A DNA stretch of 64,000 nucleotides, taken from contig NZ_VLPS01000007.1 in assembly GCF_007570865.1 (NCBI RefSeq), positions 186,001 through 250,000 on the forward strand, read 5' to 3'. The position numbers and the translations under genes were made by a program. The stretch comes from Atlantibacter subterraneus (GTDB taxonomy: Bacteria > Pseudomonadota > Gammaproteobacteria > Enterobacterales > Enterobacteriaceae). Below the pieces are notes generated by a model. The model ran no database searches, had not been told where the DNA came from, and saw only the letters and a list, made by a program, of their open reading frames with translations. Within the stretch, counting starts at the first letter, position 1. Each line of letters opens with the position of its first letter. Shown in pieces: positions 1 to 9,891 of the stretch.

Positions 1-61
1 GCACCAGGCGGGATACCTGAAAATTGGTTTAGTCGGCCAGGAAACCGCGAAAGCGAAGTGA
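1..61 (+). CDS. exbD: ExbD C-terminal end (partial gene)
   Basis: The first 61 bases encode the last 19 residues of a protein ending in GYLKIGLVGQETAKAK and a TGA stop at 59-61. This matches the C-terminus of ExbD, the inner-membrane TonB-energising protein that works with ExbB to drive siderophore and vitamin B12 uptake across the outer membrane. The gene enters from the left edge, so its start and membrane anchor are outside the window. The next gene, yghA on the opposite strand, is also its neighbour in E. coli, which supports the call. Confidence 0.85.
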   Translation, partial: HQAGYLKIGLVGQETAKAK

Positions 62-73
62 TTTCCGGGCGTT

Positions 74-104
74 AAAAAAGGCGTGGCGAAGACCACGCCT
101 TTTT
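74..104. terminator. Bidirectional terminator between exbD and yghA
   Basis: A stem of AAGGCGTGG and CCACGCCTT encloses a short loop. It is preceded by an A-run and followed by a T-run, so it can end transcription of exbD from the left and yghA from the right. Confidence 0.8.
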
Positions 105-116
105 GTTGCCTGCGGC

Positions 117-1013
117 TTAGCCTAAATGCTCGCCGCCGGTCACGCCGTGGACTTCCGCCGTCACGTAGCTGGATTCCTGGCTGGCCAGATAAACATAAAT
201 CGGTGCCAGCTCGGCGGGTTGGCCCGCACGTTTCATCGGCGTCTGCTTACCGAATTCCGGCAGTTTCTCCTGCGGCTGCCCGCCGCAAATTTGTAGCGCG
301 GTCCAGATGGGGCCTGGCGCGACACAGTTGACGCGAATACCTTTCTCGGCGATCTGCTTCGCCAGCCCGCGCGTGAAGTTAAGGATCGCGGCTTTGGTGG
401 ACGCATAATCCAGCAGGTGTGGGCTTGGCTGATACGCCTGAATCGAGGACGTGGTGATAATGCTCGCGCCGGGTTTCAGGTGCGGCAGCGCCTGTTGGGT
501 TATCCAGAAGAGTGCGAACACGTTGACCGCATAGGTTTTGGTGAACTGCTCGCTGGTGATTTCCGCGATATCCTGCACGGCGACCTGTTTACCGGCCACC
601 AGCGCCAGAATGTCCAGCCCGCCCAGCGCTTTCACCGCCTGGTCCACCAGGCTGCGGGCAAACGTCTCATCGCTCAAATCGCCGGGGATCAGCACCGCTT
701 TACGCCCGGCCTCTTCAATCAGCTTTTTCACCGCTTCGGCGTCTTCCTGCTCGTCGGGCAGATAGTTCAGCACTACATCAGCGCCTTCACGCGCGTAAGC
801 GATGGCCGCCGCGCGCCCGATGCCCGAGTCGCCGCCGGTAACCAGCGCTTTACGATCCTTAAGGCGGCCCGAACCAACATAGCTTTTCTCGCCGCAGTCG
901 GGGACCGGATCCATCTTCGCCTGGATGCCCGGAACAGGCTGGCGCTGCTTCGGGTATTCGCCGGTGTAATACTGGGTGGTGGGGTCCTGAATGTGGGTTT
1001 GATCGTTAGCCAT
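117..1013 (-). CDS. yghA: SDR-family NADP(H) oxidoreductase YghA
   Basis: A 298-residue short-chain dehydrogenase/reductase. The Rossmann motif [12 protein letters not shown] sits near residue 60 after a long N-terminal extension containing [10 protein letters not shown] that is characteristic of the YghA group. The catalytic Ser (TTSSIQAY) and the YxxxK motif (YASTK) are both present, so the enzyme should be active. Members of this group reduce small aldehydes or ketones; the physiological substrate is not known to me. The start is supported by GGAGAT about 6 bases before ATG. Length and context (beside exbD) match the E. coli gene. Confidence 0.93.
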   Translation of the reverse strand: MANDQTHIQDPTTQYYTGEYPKQRQPVPGIQAKMDPVPDCGEKSYVGSGRLKDRKALVTGGDSGIGRAAAIAYAREGADVVLNYLPDEQEDAEAVKKLIEEAGRKAVLIPGDLSDETFARSLVDQAVKALGGLDILALVAGKQVAVQDIAEITSEQFTKTYAVNVFALFWITQQALPHLKPGASIITTSSIQAYQPSPHLLDYASTKAAILNFTRGLAKQIAEKGIRVNCVAPGPIWTALQICGGQPQEKLPEFGKQTPMKRAGQPAELAPIYVYLASQESSYVTAEVHGVTGGEHLG

Positions 1014-1099
1014 AAGGGATCTCCATCAGTAGAAAATTCCCTTTAAGGATAGTGCCCGGCCATAAGTTTTCAGGCGGATTCGGGATATTCCTGAATATA

Positions 1100-1549
1100 T
1101 CAGTGATTAGTGGGTGGAGCAGGCGGAACGGCTGCGTCGGGCCCGGCAGGCGATATTTCCTCTGGCGGAAGGGTCGGGACGGTATGGGTTTTATACTGTT
1201 TTTCAGCAAGCTGGCGGCTCATCATAAGTGTGGCGGCTTCGTCGGTTTTGCATTGCTGATAGCGCGCTTCAATCTGCGCTTCCAGCTCGTTTTTCAGCGT
1301 GGGATTTTTTTTCATGATGGCGCAAAGCACGGCACCGTAGATCTCTTCTTTGACCCTGAGCGCGTAAATTTCCCGGCGGTTTTGCCACTTCAACTGCACC
1401 AGCGCGGCAGGGATGGCGACTTCCTGGGTATAGTACGCAATGTCATTATTACGAATATCAATCAGCGCCTGTCTGTTTTGACTTAATATAAATTTTTGTT
1501 CTTCTTGCTTATCCAAAGTAAAATATTTTTCGGTTTCCTGTTTTTCCAT
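1100..1549 (-). CDS. Hypothetical protein, second gene of a two-gene operon
   Basis: A 149-residue protein that I do not recognise. The body is hydrophilic, probably helical and rich in Glu, Gln and Lys, with several Tyr; the C-terminus is Pro-rich (PPEEISPAGP and PPAPPTN). No signal peptide or membrane segment is visible. Its ATG comes three bases after the stop of the upstream gene at 1553, so the two are translationally linked. Bases are AT-rich toward its 5' end compared with yghA. In E. coli yghA and yqhA are adjacent, so this cluster is extra DNA at this position. No function is proposed. Confidence 0.7.
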   Translation of the reverse strand: MEKQETEKYFTLDKQEEQKFILSQNRQALIDIRNNDIAYYTQEVAIPAALVQLKWQNRREIYALRVKEEIYGAVLCAIMKKNPTLKNELEAQIEARYQQCKTDEAATLMMSRQLAEKQYKTHTVPTLPPEEISPAGPDAAVPPAPPTNH

Positions 1550-1552
1550 TGT

Positions 1553-1957
1553 TTATTTATCCCCTAATTGATAAAAAACAGGCTCCGTTGATTCGCGAGT
1601 AATAAGATTAAGCCAAATTTTCTTACCCTGATCGTTTATCAACGTCGTTTGCTCATGAATTAATTGGCTGATCTCTTCCGGGCTTATTTTCTGTTGTTCG
1701 AGAAGAGTATTAAGCACTTGCGCAAAGCTATCAATTTTAGCCGCACAGAACAGGCGCTCTTTAATGTGGCGGTCGCGCTCCTCAAGTAACGCATGACTCC
1801 GTTGCCCCGCCAATGAAGTCCGGCTTAAAATATCTTTCTCGTGCTCTCTGATATCAGGTATTCCTTGAGTGAAATTTTCATCTGCGCTGTCGGGCTGCGG
1901 CGGGGTAGCAGGCGTAGAAATAACGTAACGCGCCGCCACGAGATAATCGGGCAACAT
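1553..1957 (-). CDS. Hypothetical protein, first gene of a two-gene operon
   Basis: A 134-residue protein of unknown family. It begins MLPDYLVAARYV, then has a Pro/Asp-rich linker (STPATPPQPDSAD), followed by a charged, probably helical body. It has no obvious signal peptide or transmembrane segment. AAGGA lies about 9 bases before the ATG, which supports the start. The downstream gene follows after three bases. The promoter must lie in the roughly 100 bp divergent gap shared with the membrane-anchored gene at 2061, suggesting that the three genes form one functional unit. Confidence 0.7.
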   Translation of the reverse strand: MLPDYLVAARYVISTPATPPQPDSADENFTQGIPDIREHEKDILSRTSLAGQRSHALLEERDRHIKERLFCAAKIDSFAQVLNTLLEQQKISPEEISQLIHEQTTLINDQGKKIWLNLITRESTEPVFYQLGDK

Positions 1958-2060
1958 GATATAATTTCCTTATACTTCAGTTTGTTACGGTTGTGGCTTT
2001 GATGGATTGCGTTGACGATACCATGTGCTAATTTTAAAATCAAAAAAATGGGTTCGGTGC

Positions 2061-3145
<1,085 letters not shown>

Positions 3146-3148
3146 TCG

Positions 3149-3173
3149 TTCGCCACGGGCATCCCGTGGCGAA
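3149..3173 (+). terminator. Hairpin downstream of yqhA
   Basis: A perfect 11-bp stem (TTCGCCACGGG / CCCGTGGCGAA) with a 3-base loop follows the yqhA stop, then a short T-stretch. Confidence 0.65.
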
Positions 3174-3242
3174 TTTCTGTGCAAATCCGCCGTGTTGTGC
3201 TTCGCTTAAATAACTTTCGTCAGCGACACGCCGGAGCCTGCT

Positions 3243-4130
3243 ATGACGCGCCTCACCGCCAAAGACTTTCCTCAGCAACTGCTCGACTACTACGACTATT
3301 ACGCCCACGGCAAAATCACTAAACGCCAATTCCTGGAGCTGGCGACTAAATATGCCGTCGGCGGATTAACCGCGCTGGCGCTGTTCGACCTGCTGAAACC
3401 TGACTATGCGCTGGCGGAGCAGGTGCTGTTTACCGACCCGGATATCCTGCCGGAGTACATTACCTATCCTTCACCGAACGGTCACGGCGAGGTGCGCGGC
3501 TATCTGGTAAAACCGGCAAAAGCATCCGGTAAAGTGCCTGCCGTGGTGGTAGTGCACGAAAATCGCGGCTTAAACCCTTATATCGAAGACGTGGCGCGGC
3601 GGGTTGCCAAAGCCGGGTATATTGCGCTGGCCCCGGACGGGTTGAGCTCGGTGGGCGGCTATCCGGGCAATGATGATGAAGGGCGCGAGCTACAGCAAAA
3701 GGTTGACCCGACAAAGCTGATGAATGATTTCTTCGCCGCCATTGAGTTTTTAATGCATCACAAAGACGCGACCGGCAAAGTGGGCATGACGGGCTTTTGC
3801 TATGGCGGTGGGGTAGCAAATGCCGCGGCAGTGGCGTATCCGGAGCTGGCGGCCGCGGTGCCGTTTTATGGCCGCCAGCCGCCTGCGCAGGATGCGGAAA
3901 AAGTAAAAGCGCCGCTGCTACTGCACTTTGCCGAACTGGATACGCGCATCAACGAGGGCTGGCCCGCCTGGGAAGCCGCGCTTAAAAAAGCCGGGAAAAC
4001 CTATGAGGCGCATATCTACCCTGGGGTGAACCACGGCTTCCACAATGATTCCACCCCGCGCTACGACAAGGCCGCCGCTGAACTCGCCTGGCAGCGTACG
4101 CTGGCGTGGTTTGAAAAATATCTGCATTAA
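3243..4130 (+). CDS. yghX: Dienelactone hydrolase family protein YghX (intact)
   Basis: A 295-residue alpha/beta hydrolase of the dienelactone hydrolase type. The nucleophile elbow GFCYGG holds the expected Cys (about residue 181); the Asp and His partners are in [11 protein letters not shown] and VNHGFHND. Residues 30-60 contain [20 protein letters not shown], a hydrophobic, weakly Tat-like stretch after a conserved helical leader. The E. coli K-12 copy is, as I recall, broken by a frameshift; here the frame is open throughout. It lies between yqhA and yghU as in E. coli. The substrate is unknown. Confidence 0.88.
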   Translation: MTRLTAKDFPQQLLDYYDYYAHGKITKRQFLELATKYAVGGLTALALFDLLKPDYALAEQVLFTDPDILPEYITYPSPNGHGEVRGYLVKPAKASGKVPAVVVVHENRGLNPYIEDVARRVAKAGYIALAPDGLSSVGGYPGNDDEGRELQQKVDPTKLMNDFFAAIEFLMHHKDATGKVGMTGFCYGGGVANAAAVAYPELAAAVPFYGRQPPAQDAEKVKAPLLLHFAELDTRINEGWPAWEAALKKAGKTYEAHIYPGVNHGFHNDSTPRYDKAAAELAWQRTLAWFEKYLH

Positions 4131-4156
4131 AAAAGGGGAACGCCCGTTCCCCTTAC
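4129..4156. terminator. Bidirectional terminator between yghX and yghU
   Basis: Stem AAGGGGAAC / GTTCCCCTT with loop GCCC, beginning just after the yghX stop. It has an A-run on the left and lies between two convergent genes. Confidence 0.75.
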
Positions 4157-4171
4157 TCTTATCGGGACGCG

Positions 4172-5029
4172 TTATTTGTTATCTTCAGTTTTCAGATCAA
4201 AATCAGACGCGTCATGGCGTTCGGGCAGCTGTTCCGAGGCATCGCCCCAGGTGCGGTTAACCTTGCGGCCACGCTGTACCGCCGGGCGGGCGTTCACGTC
4301 CTGCACCCAGCGCTGGAAGTTTTTATACGACGCCACATCCAGGAACTCCGCCGCGTCATACATCCCGCCCAGGCCCAGCGCACCATACCACGGCCAGATG
4401 GCGATATCGGCGATAGTGTATTCATCACCCGCGATATAACGATGGTCAGCCAGCTGGCGATCCAGCACATCAAGCTGGCGCTTGGTTTCCATGGCAAAAC
4501 GGTTGATGGCGTATTCGATTTTCTCCGGGGCGTAGTGATAAAAGTGCCCGAAGCCGCCGCCGAGATATGGCGCAGAGCCTTGCAGCCAGAACAGCCAGTT
4601 CAGGGTTTCGGTGCGCCCGGCGTGGTCTTTCGGCAGGAAGTGGCCGAATTTTTCCGCCAGATACAGCAGGATCGCGCCGGACTCAAACACCCGCACCGGC
4701 GGGTTAATGCTGTGGTCCATCAGCGCAGGGATCTTCGAATTGGGATTGACGTCCACGAAGCCGCTGGAGAACTGGTCGCCTTCGCCGATGCGGATCAGGT
4801 GCGCGTCATATTCCGCGCCGCTTTCGCCCAGCGCTAACAGCTCTTCCAGCAGGATAGTGACCTTCTGGCCGTTGGGCGTGCCCAGCGAGTAAAGCTGGAG
4901 CGGATGTTTACCAACCGGAAGGGTACGTTCGTGGGTCGGGCCAGCAATGGGGCGATTGATGCTGCCCCAGGTACCGCCTTGTTTTTGCCAGGTCCAGACT
5001 TTCGGGGGTTGCCAGGATTGCTCGGACAT
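4172..5029 (-). CDS. yghU: Glutathione transferase-like disulfide-bond oxidoreductase YghU
   Basis: A 285-residue Nu-class glutathione transferase. The N-terminal thioredoxin-like domain carries LYSLGTPNGQKVTILLEEL and the NPNSKIPAL cis-Pro loop; the ESGAILLYLAEKFG motif binds glutathione gamma-glutamyl. The helical C-terminal domain contains GGGFGHFYHYAPEKIEYAI. E. coli YghU binds two glutathiones and has disulfide reductase activity. The start at 5029 was chosen because the product then begins like E. coli YghU; in-frame sequence further upstream is not conserved. It is divergent from the serine hydrolase at 5170. Confidence 0.93.
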   Translation of the reverse strand: MSEQSWQPPKVWTWQKQGGTWGSINRPIAGPTHERTLPVGKHPLQLYSLGTPNGQKVTILLEELLALGESGAEYDAHLIRIGEGDQFSSGFVDVNPNSKIPALMDHSINPPVRVFESGAILLYLAEKFGHFLPKDHAGRTETLNWLFWLQGSAPYLGGGFGHFYHYAPEKIEYAINRFAMETKRQLDVLDRQLADHRYIAGDEYTIADIAIWPWYGALGLGGMYDAAEFLDVASYKNFQRWVQDVNARPAVQRGRKVNRTWGDASEQLPERHDASDFDLKTEDNK

Positions 5030-5169
5030 CGTTTTCTCCGCCTTTACTCTGAAATGTTTAGCGAAGATAGCCGACCTTTTAGCGAATGTGTAGCAAGCCG
5101 TGCGCTTAACAACCAGGAATATGTTACATTTTCCGCGCTTATAAATGACCACACTACATAACAACGGGT

Positions 5170-6375
5170 ATGCAGAACACTACTAAACAATTTCGCTGGC
5201 TTCTGCTCGTTGTCCCGTTACTCAGCGGCTGCGGTACGCTCTCGCAAATGTCCTCCCCGGCAGGCACCCAGGAACTGCTTACCCATGAATCGCTGGATGG
5301 CGATGTGGACAGCGTGGTCCGCCACTATATGGCGCAAAAGTCGGTTTCCGGCATGACGGTAGCGGTGATCCATAACCACGGCGAACCGCAGTATTACAGC
5401 TGGGGCGTCACCGACGAAACCCATCGTTACCCGGTCAGGCCAGATACCCTGTTTGCCCTCGGCTCGCTCAGTAAAGGGGTGACGGCGGAAGTGGTCACCT
5501 GCCTGGTGAATGAAGGACGGCTCAGCTGGGACGCCAAACTGGCGACTCTGTTGCCGCCGGGCACGCCGCTCAGCGCGGATGCGCGCAACATCACCCTGCT
5601 GGAGCTGGTGACCCATACCTCCGGGCTGCCGCGCCAGAATATGGATCTGCCGATGCTAAAAAAATTCATCGGTTATTTAGGCAGCGGCGAAAACTTTTAT
5701 GGCGAGCTGGACAGCGACAACGTGCTGGATTATTTAGCCCGCTGGCAGGCACCGCAAAGCAAAGTGCCGGAATATTCCAATCTCGGCTATGCGCTGATTG
5801 GCTATATCCTGAAATATAAAACCGGCGAAGATATTCAGACGCTGGCGGCGCGCTATATTTTCCGGCCATTAAATATGGCCAGCACCAGCTTTACGCCGGA
5901 ACAACTAAAAGGCTTTCCGCAGCGCGCCCTGGGCCACGCCGGGGATCAGCCGAAATTTATTCCGCGCGGCCAGCTAACCCCGGACTGGCACTTTGACAAT
6001 AATATGGTGGCGGCGGCGAGCTTATACAGTAATGCCGAGGATCTGATTGCCTATGCCCGCTATCACGTATCAAAAACCGACAATAGCGTGCTGGACGTGG
6101 TATTTGCCGAGGTAAGCAATATGTATTATCAGCGCCCGGAAGGATCGCAGGAAATCGCCTGGGCAACCGACTTTATTGGCCGGGAAAAAATCACTTATCA
6201 GGTGGGATATATCGGCGGCTACTCCAGCTTTATCGGTTTCGATAAAGAAAAAGGCAACGCGGTAGTGGTGCTGCAAAATGCCTTTAACTGGAGCAACTAT
6301 ATTGGCATGACGTTGTTACTGGATATGGCGAAAAACGATCGCCAGCTTTCCGGCAACCGTTTCGCGAATAATTAG
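5170..6375 (+). CDS. Lipoprotein serine hydrolase of the beta-lactamase/DD-peptidase-like family
   Basis: A 401-residue protein with a lipobox LLSGC near residue 21, hence probably a lipid-anchored periplasmic enzyme. The catalytic SxxK motif is SLSK (about residue 100) and the second motif is YSN (PEYSNLGYALIGYI), as in class C beta-lactamase-fold esterases and peptidases. A classical KTG third motif is not evident; YIGGYSS sits where the third motif would be, which favours an esterase or peptidase over a true beta-lactamase. It converges with the oxidoreductase gene, overlapping it by four bases at the stop codons. Confidence 0.8.
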   Translation: MQNTTKQFRWLLLVVPLLSGCGTLSQMSSPAGTQELLTHESLDGDVDSVVRHYMAQKSVSGMTVAVIHNHGEPQYYSWGVTDETHRYPVRPDTLFALGSLSKGVTAEVVTCLVNEGRLSWDAKLATLLPPGTPLSADARNITLLELVTHTSGLPRQNMDLPMLKKFIGYLGSGENFYGELDSDNVLDYLARWQAPQSKVPEYSNLGYALIGYILKYKTGEDIQTLAARYIFRPLNMASTSFTPEQLKGFPQRALGHAGDQPKFIPRGQLTPDWHFDNNMVAAASLYSNAEDLIAYARYHVSKTDNSVLDVVFAEVSNMYYQRPEGSQEIAWATDFIGREKITYQVGYIGGYSSFIGFDKEKGNAVVVLQNAFNWSNYIGMTLLLDMAKNDRQLSGNRFANN

Positions 6376-7685
6376 GCTTCTTTGCGCCCCAGCCAGCGCT
6401 CTTTGAGCAGCGAGCCCGCAATGCCAATATCCAGAATTGGCGATGGCGGCAGGAAATTGGCCTCGCCCAGCGATTGCATATCGGCAATCAGCGGGTTGTC
6501 CTGTTTGAGCATCACGTCTGCCAGCAGGCTGCCCGCTACGGTCTGCTTCGAGACTCCCGCGCCGTTGCAGCCGCCTGCGGTACAGATCACCTCATTCAAT
6601 GCCCCCCATACCGGCGCGCCGTTGCGCGTCACGCTGATGGTGCCAGACCAGGTATGCTCCAGATTCACCTCGCGCAGCGTCGGGTAGACTTTATTGAATA
6701 ACCGGCGGTGCAACTGCGTGGCGTGCCAGGTTTGCTCCACGCTCACCTGGCCTTTTAACGCAGGCGTCACGTGCTGGCGGATCAGGAAGCGGCGATCCCG
6801 GGTAAAGCGGAACGTCGCCCCTGCGATGGCGTTAACCGGCGTCAGCCCCCAGCTTTGCATTGGCGGCAGCGTCGCCAGCTGTTCGTCGGTCAGCGGCTCG
6901 GTAATACTGGCGAAGGTCGCCATCGACGCCTGACGGGTCATGCCGGGCAGCAGGGCGGATGAGAGGGCGTTGGTTGCCAGCATCACTTTCGGGGTTTTGA
7001 TGACGCCATACGGCGTCACGACTTCCGCCACGCTGCCGTAGCGGATCTCCAGCACCGGGGTGTTATCAAAACTCTGCACGTTTTCCGGCAGGCAGTGGGT
7101 CAGCCCGGCAATCAACTGCGCCGGGTTCACCAGCACGCAGCTCGGGGTATAAATGCCTTTGCTGTAAAACCGGGTGCCGAGTTTTTCATACAACGCATCG
7201 CTTTCTAAGGTTTGATACGGCTCGTGCATTAAATCGAGATGGCTGGCGTATTCATTTAAAACACGATCGTTGCCGCGCTCGACCTGGCAATGGTATTTCC
7301 CGGCATTTTCCCAGTCGCAGGCAATCCCGTGCTGGTCAATCTGGCGTTCCAACTGGCGAATACCATCCTGCAACAGATTGCGGTAGGCATTGGCTTTTTT
7401 GAGTTCGGCGGTGGAACTGCCGATATTATGCGGTAGACCAATCACGAAGCCGGAATTACGCGCCGAGGAGCTTTCGCGTGCGCTGTGGGCATCGACAATA
7501 ACGATGTTCAGGGCTGGATTAATTTCCGCGAGACGGCGGGCGAATGCCACACCTGCGAAACCCGCGCCGATGACGACCCAGTCGGCGGTGATATCGCCGC
7601 GCAGCGTAGGATGTGGAGCGAAATGTTGTTCGCCTTCCGGCCAGCCCAGTTGGTTATGGTTAAATGGTATTGATGCGTAGCGCAA
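6372..7685 (-). CDS. FAD-dependent amine/amino-acid oxidoreductase (DadA/PuuB-like)
   Basis: A 437-residue flavoprotein. The dinucleotide-binding motif VIGAGFAGVAFARRL lies near residue 38, followed by an acidic strand end (IVIVDAH) that contacts FAD ribose. The C-terminal GGCNGAGVSKQTVAGSLLAD is the second FAD-contacting element of the DAO family. Relatives oxidise gamma-glutamylputrescine, D-amino acids or sarcosine-like amines; the specific substrate cannot be read from sequence. It is divergent from cobQ and has no metabolic partner beside it. The ends of this gene and the serine hydrolase overlap by four bases. Confidence 0.82.
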   Translation of the reverse strand: MRYASIPFNHNQLGWPEGEQHFAPHPTLRGDITADWVVIGAGFAGVAFARRLAEINPALNIVIVDAHSARESSSARNSGFVIGLPHNIGSSTAELKKANAYRNLLQDGIRQLERQIDQHGIACDWENAGKYHCQVERGNDRVLNEYASHLDLMHEPYQTLESDALYEKLGTRFYSKGIYTPSCVLVNPAQLIAGLTHCLPENVQSFDNTPVLEIRYGSVAEVVTPYGVIKTPKVMLATNALSSALLPGMTRQASMATFASITEPLTDEQLATLPPMQSWGLTPVNAIAGATFRFTRDRRFLIRQHVTPALKGQVSVEQTWHATQLHRRLFNKVYPTLREVNLEHTWSGTISVTRNGAPVWGALNEVICTAGGCNGAGVSKQTVAGSLLADVMLKQDNPLIADMQSLGEANFLPPSPILDIGIAGSLLKERWLGRKEA

Positions 7686-7797
7686 AGCCTGAACCTTTTT
7701 TTATAAAATAAACCAAATTTATAAATTAAAGATTGCCATACACGCCAGTGATAACCTGAGTGTTATTGATTTTAGACAAGTACAGCAAGGAGAGGGC

Positions 7798-9309
7798 ATG
7801 AGCCTGTCAATCATGTTGCAGGGCACCGCCTCGGATGTGGGGAAAAGTACGCTGGTGGCTGGGTTGTGCCGCATCTTTTTCCAGGAGGGTTATCGCACCG
7901 CTCCGTTTAAATCGCAAAATATGGCGCTGAACTCCGGCATCACGCCCGATGGCAAAGAGATGGGGCGCGCCCAGGTGTTCCAGGCGGAAGCGGCGGGCAT
8001 TGCGCCGGACGTGCGCATGAACCCGATTCTGCTCAAGCCCACCAGCGATCGCAAAGCGCAAATTGTGTTGATGGGCAAAGTCGCCAGCGACATGGACGCG
8101 GTGAGCTATCACCAATACAAACCAAAACTGCGCGAGACGGTGCGCGAGGTCTACCAGAGCCTGGCCGCCGAGTATGACGTGATGGTGCTGGAAGGGGCGG
8201 GCAGCCCGGCGGAAATCAACCTGCGCGACCGCGATATCGTCAATATGGGCATGGCGGAACTGGCGCAATGCCCGGTGATTTTGGTGGCGGATATCGATCG
8301 GGGCGGGGTATTCGCCGCCATTTACGGTACGTTAGCGCTGCTTCAGGAGCATGAGCGCTGGCGGGTCAAAGGCGTCATCATCAATAAGTTTCGCGGCGAC
8401 GTGGCGCTGCTGACCTCCGGGCTGGAGCAAATCGAAGCCCTGACCGGGGTGCCGGTGCTTGGCGTGATGCCGTGGCTGGACGTTAGCCTGGAGGATGAAG
8501 ACGGCGTGGCGCTCCAGCGTGGGAAATACCGCGACGTCACGGAACGCCCGCTGGAGATCGCCGTGATCCAGTTGCCGCATATTTCCAACTTCACCGACTT
8601 TAACCCGCTGGCGGCGCAGCCCGACGTGCGGGTGCGTTATGTGACGTCGCCCCATCAGCTGAACGATGCCGATCTGCTGTTGCTGCCCGGCAGTAAAAAT
8701 ACCCTGGGCGATTTGCAGTGGCTGCGCGAATGCGGGCTGGCGGAGGCGCTGCTGGCGCGGCATCAGGCCGGAACGCCGGTCATAGGCATTTGCGGCGGCT
8801 ACCAGATGCTTGGCACAACGATTATTGATGAGGTGGAGTCCGGGCTTGGCGAGCGGCCAGGGCTGGGGTTACTGGACGTCACCACCCGCTTCGCCCGGGA
8901 AAAAGTCACCACTCTGGTCTCGGGCGTGACAACCAAAAACTTCAGCGGCGTGTTGCAGCACTGCGGCCAGCAACCGGTCACCGGTTATGAAATCCATATG
9001 GGCGAAACCACGCGCGGCGAGGGCGTTCAGCCAATGTTAAGGTTCAGCGATCGCGTTGACGGCGCGGTCAGCCCGGACGGCCAGGCGGCGGGGTGTTATC
9101 TGCACGGGTTATTTGATAACGGCGGTTTTACCCGCGCGCTGCTGGACACCCTGCGTCAGCGTAAAGGCCTCGAGCCGTGGGACGGCGAAGTGCTGGACTA
9201 CGCGGCCCATAAAGCGCAGCAGTTTGATCTGCTGGCGCAGCAGATGCGTGAACACATTGATATAGAACGCGTTTATCAGATTATGCGCGAGCACAAGGAG
9301 TTAAGCTGA
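7798..9309 (+). CDS. cobQ: Adenosylcobyric acid synthase CobQ/CbiP
   Basis: A 503-residue enzyme that amidates four carboxyl side chains of adenosylcobyrinic a,c-diamide using glutamine and ATP. The N-terminal P-loop-like [10 protein letters not shown] binds ATP; the C-terminal class I glutamine amidotransferase domain has nucleophile Cys in GICGGYQM (about residue 331) and His in CYLHGLF. Full length for the family. GGAGAG lies before the ATG. It runs into cobU with stop and start sharing one base (TGATG). Upstream bases 7686-7797 are AT-rich, and I see no cobalamin riboswitch there. Confidence 0.95.
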   Translation: MSLSIMLQGTASDVGKSTLVAGLCRIFFQEGYRTAPFKSQNMALNSGITPDGKEMGRAQVFQAEAAGIAPDVRMNPILLKPTSDRKAQIVLMGKVASDMDAVSYHQYKPKLRETVREVYQSLAAEYDVMVLEGAGSPAEINLRDRDIVNMGMAELAQCPVILVADIDRGGVFAAIYGTLALLQEHERWRVKGVIINKFRGDVALLTSGLEQIEALTGVPVLGVMPWLDVSLEDEDGVALQRGKYRDVTERPLEIAVIQLPHISNFTDFNPLAAQPDVRVRYVTSPHQLNDADLLLLPGSKNTLGDLQWLRECGLAEALLARHQAGTPVIGICGGYQMLGTTIIDEVESGLGERPGLGLLDVTTRFAREKVTTLVSGVTTKNFSGVLQHCGQQPVTGYEIHMGETTRGEGVQPMLRFSDRVDGAVSPDGQAAGCYLHGLFDNGGFTRALLDTLRQRKGLEPWDGEVLDYAAHKAQQFDLLAQQMREHIDIERVYQIMREHKELS

Positions 9310-9857
9310 TGATCCTGATTACCGGCGGCGCGCGCAGCGGAAAAAGCCGTCACGGCGAGCGGCTCGTGCAGGGCATGGCGGAGCGCGTGCTGTATATCGC
9401 CACCTCGATGATTTTTGATGACGAGATGGCCGAGCGAATCAAGCATCACCAGCTCAGCCGCCCCGCGCACTGGCGAACCGTGGAGGCGTGGCGCGATGTG
9501 CCCGCCGTTATCACGCCAGACAACGATCCGCAGGAAGCCATTTTGCTGGAGTGCATTACCACGCTTATCAGCAATCTGCTGTTTGATTTTGTTGGCGATA
9601 CGCCGGAAGAAAGCTGGGATTACACGGCGATTGAGGCGCATATCGACGCGCATATCACGCAACTGCTGGCGGCCTGCGCGGCCTGTCCGTCTCCGGTGGT
9701 GTTAGTGACCAACGAAGTGGGGATGGGCATCGTACCGGAAAACCGTTTAGCGCGTCATTTTCGGGATATCGCCGGGCGCGTCAACCAGCGGCTGGCGGAG
9801 CAGGCGGAACAGGTGTGGCTGGTTGTATCGGGGATTGGCGTAAAGATTAAAGGATAA
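9309..9857 (+). CDS. cobU: Adenosylcobinamide kinase / guanylyltransferase CobU
   Basis: A 182-residue bifunctional enzyme that phosphorylates adenosylcobinamide and then transfers GMP to it in nucleotide-loop assembly. The P-loop GGARSGKS lies at residues 6-13, and the guanylylated His is expected at residue 46 (IKHHQ). The conserved C-terminal [19 protein letters not shown] is present. Length matches the family. It is translationally coupled to cobQ. The usual next genes cobS and cobT are absent: a hairpin and a convergent autotransporter follow at once. Confidence 0.95.
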   Translation: MILITGGARSGKSRHGERLVQGMAERVLYIATSMIFDDEMAERIKHHQLSRPAHWRTVEAWRDVPAVITPDNDPQEAILLECITTLISNLLFDFVGDTPEESWDYTAIEAHIDAHITQLLAACAACPSPVVLVTNEVGMGIVPENRLARHFRDIAGRVNQRLAEQAEQVWLVVSGIGVKIKG

Positions 9858-9882
9858 GGCGGCGGGCCTGTGGCCCACCGCC
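9858..9882 (+). terminator. Hairpin between cobU and the autotransporter
   Basis: An 11-bp stem with one mismatch (GGCGGCGGGCC / GGCCCACCGCC) and loop TGT starts directly after the cobU stop. The T-run is poor, so termination efficiency is uncertain. Confidence 0.45.
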
Positions 9883-9891
9883 GGGTCTGAC

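Noticed and set aside
1006-1209. 67-codon minus-strand frame between yghA and the unknown cluster
   Set aside because: It overlaps both neighbours in another frame and lacks a ribosome site or domain features.
5170-6375. The serine hydrolase considered as a true beta-lactamase (AmpC-type)
   Set aside because: It has SxxK and YxN motifs but no clear KTG motif, and it is a lipoprotein; an esterase or peptidase role is more likely.
7686-7797. Cobalamin riboswitch upstream of cobQ
   Set aside because: The gap is only 112 bp, AT-rich, and lacks the expected conserved B12-box-like elements.
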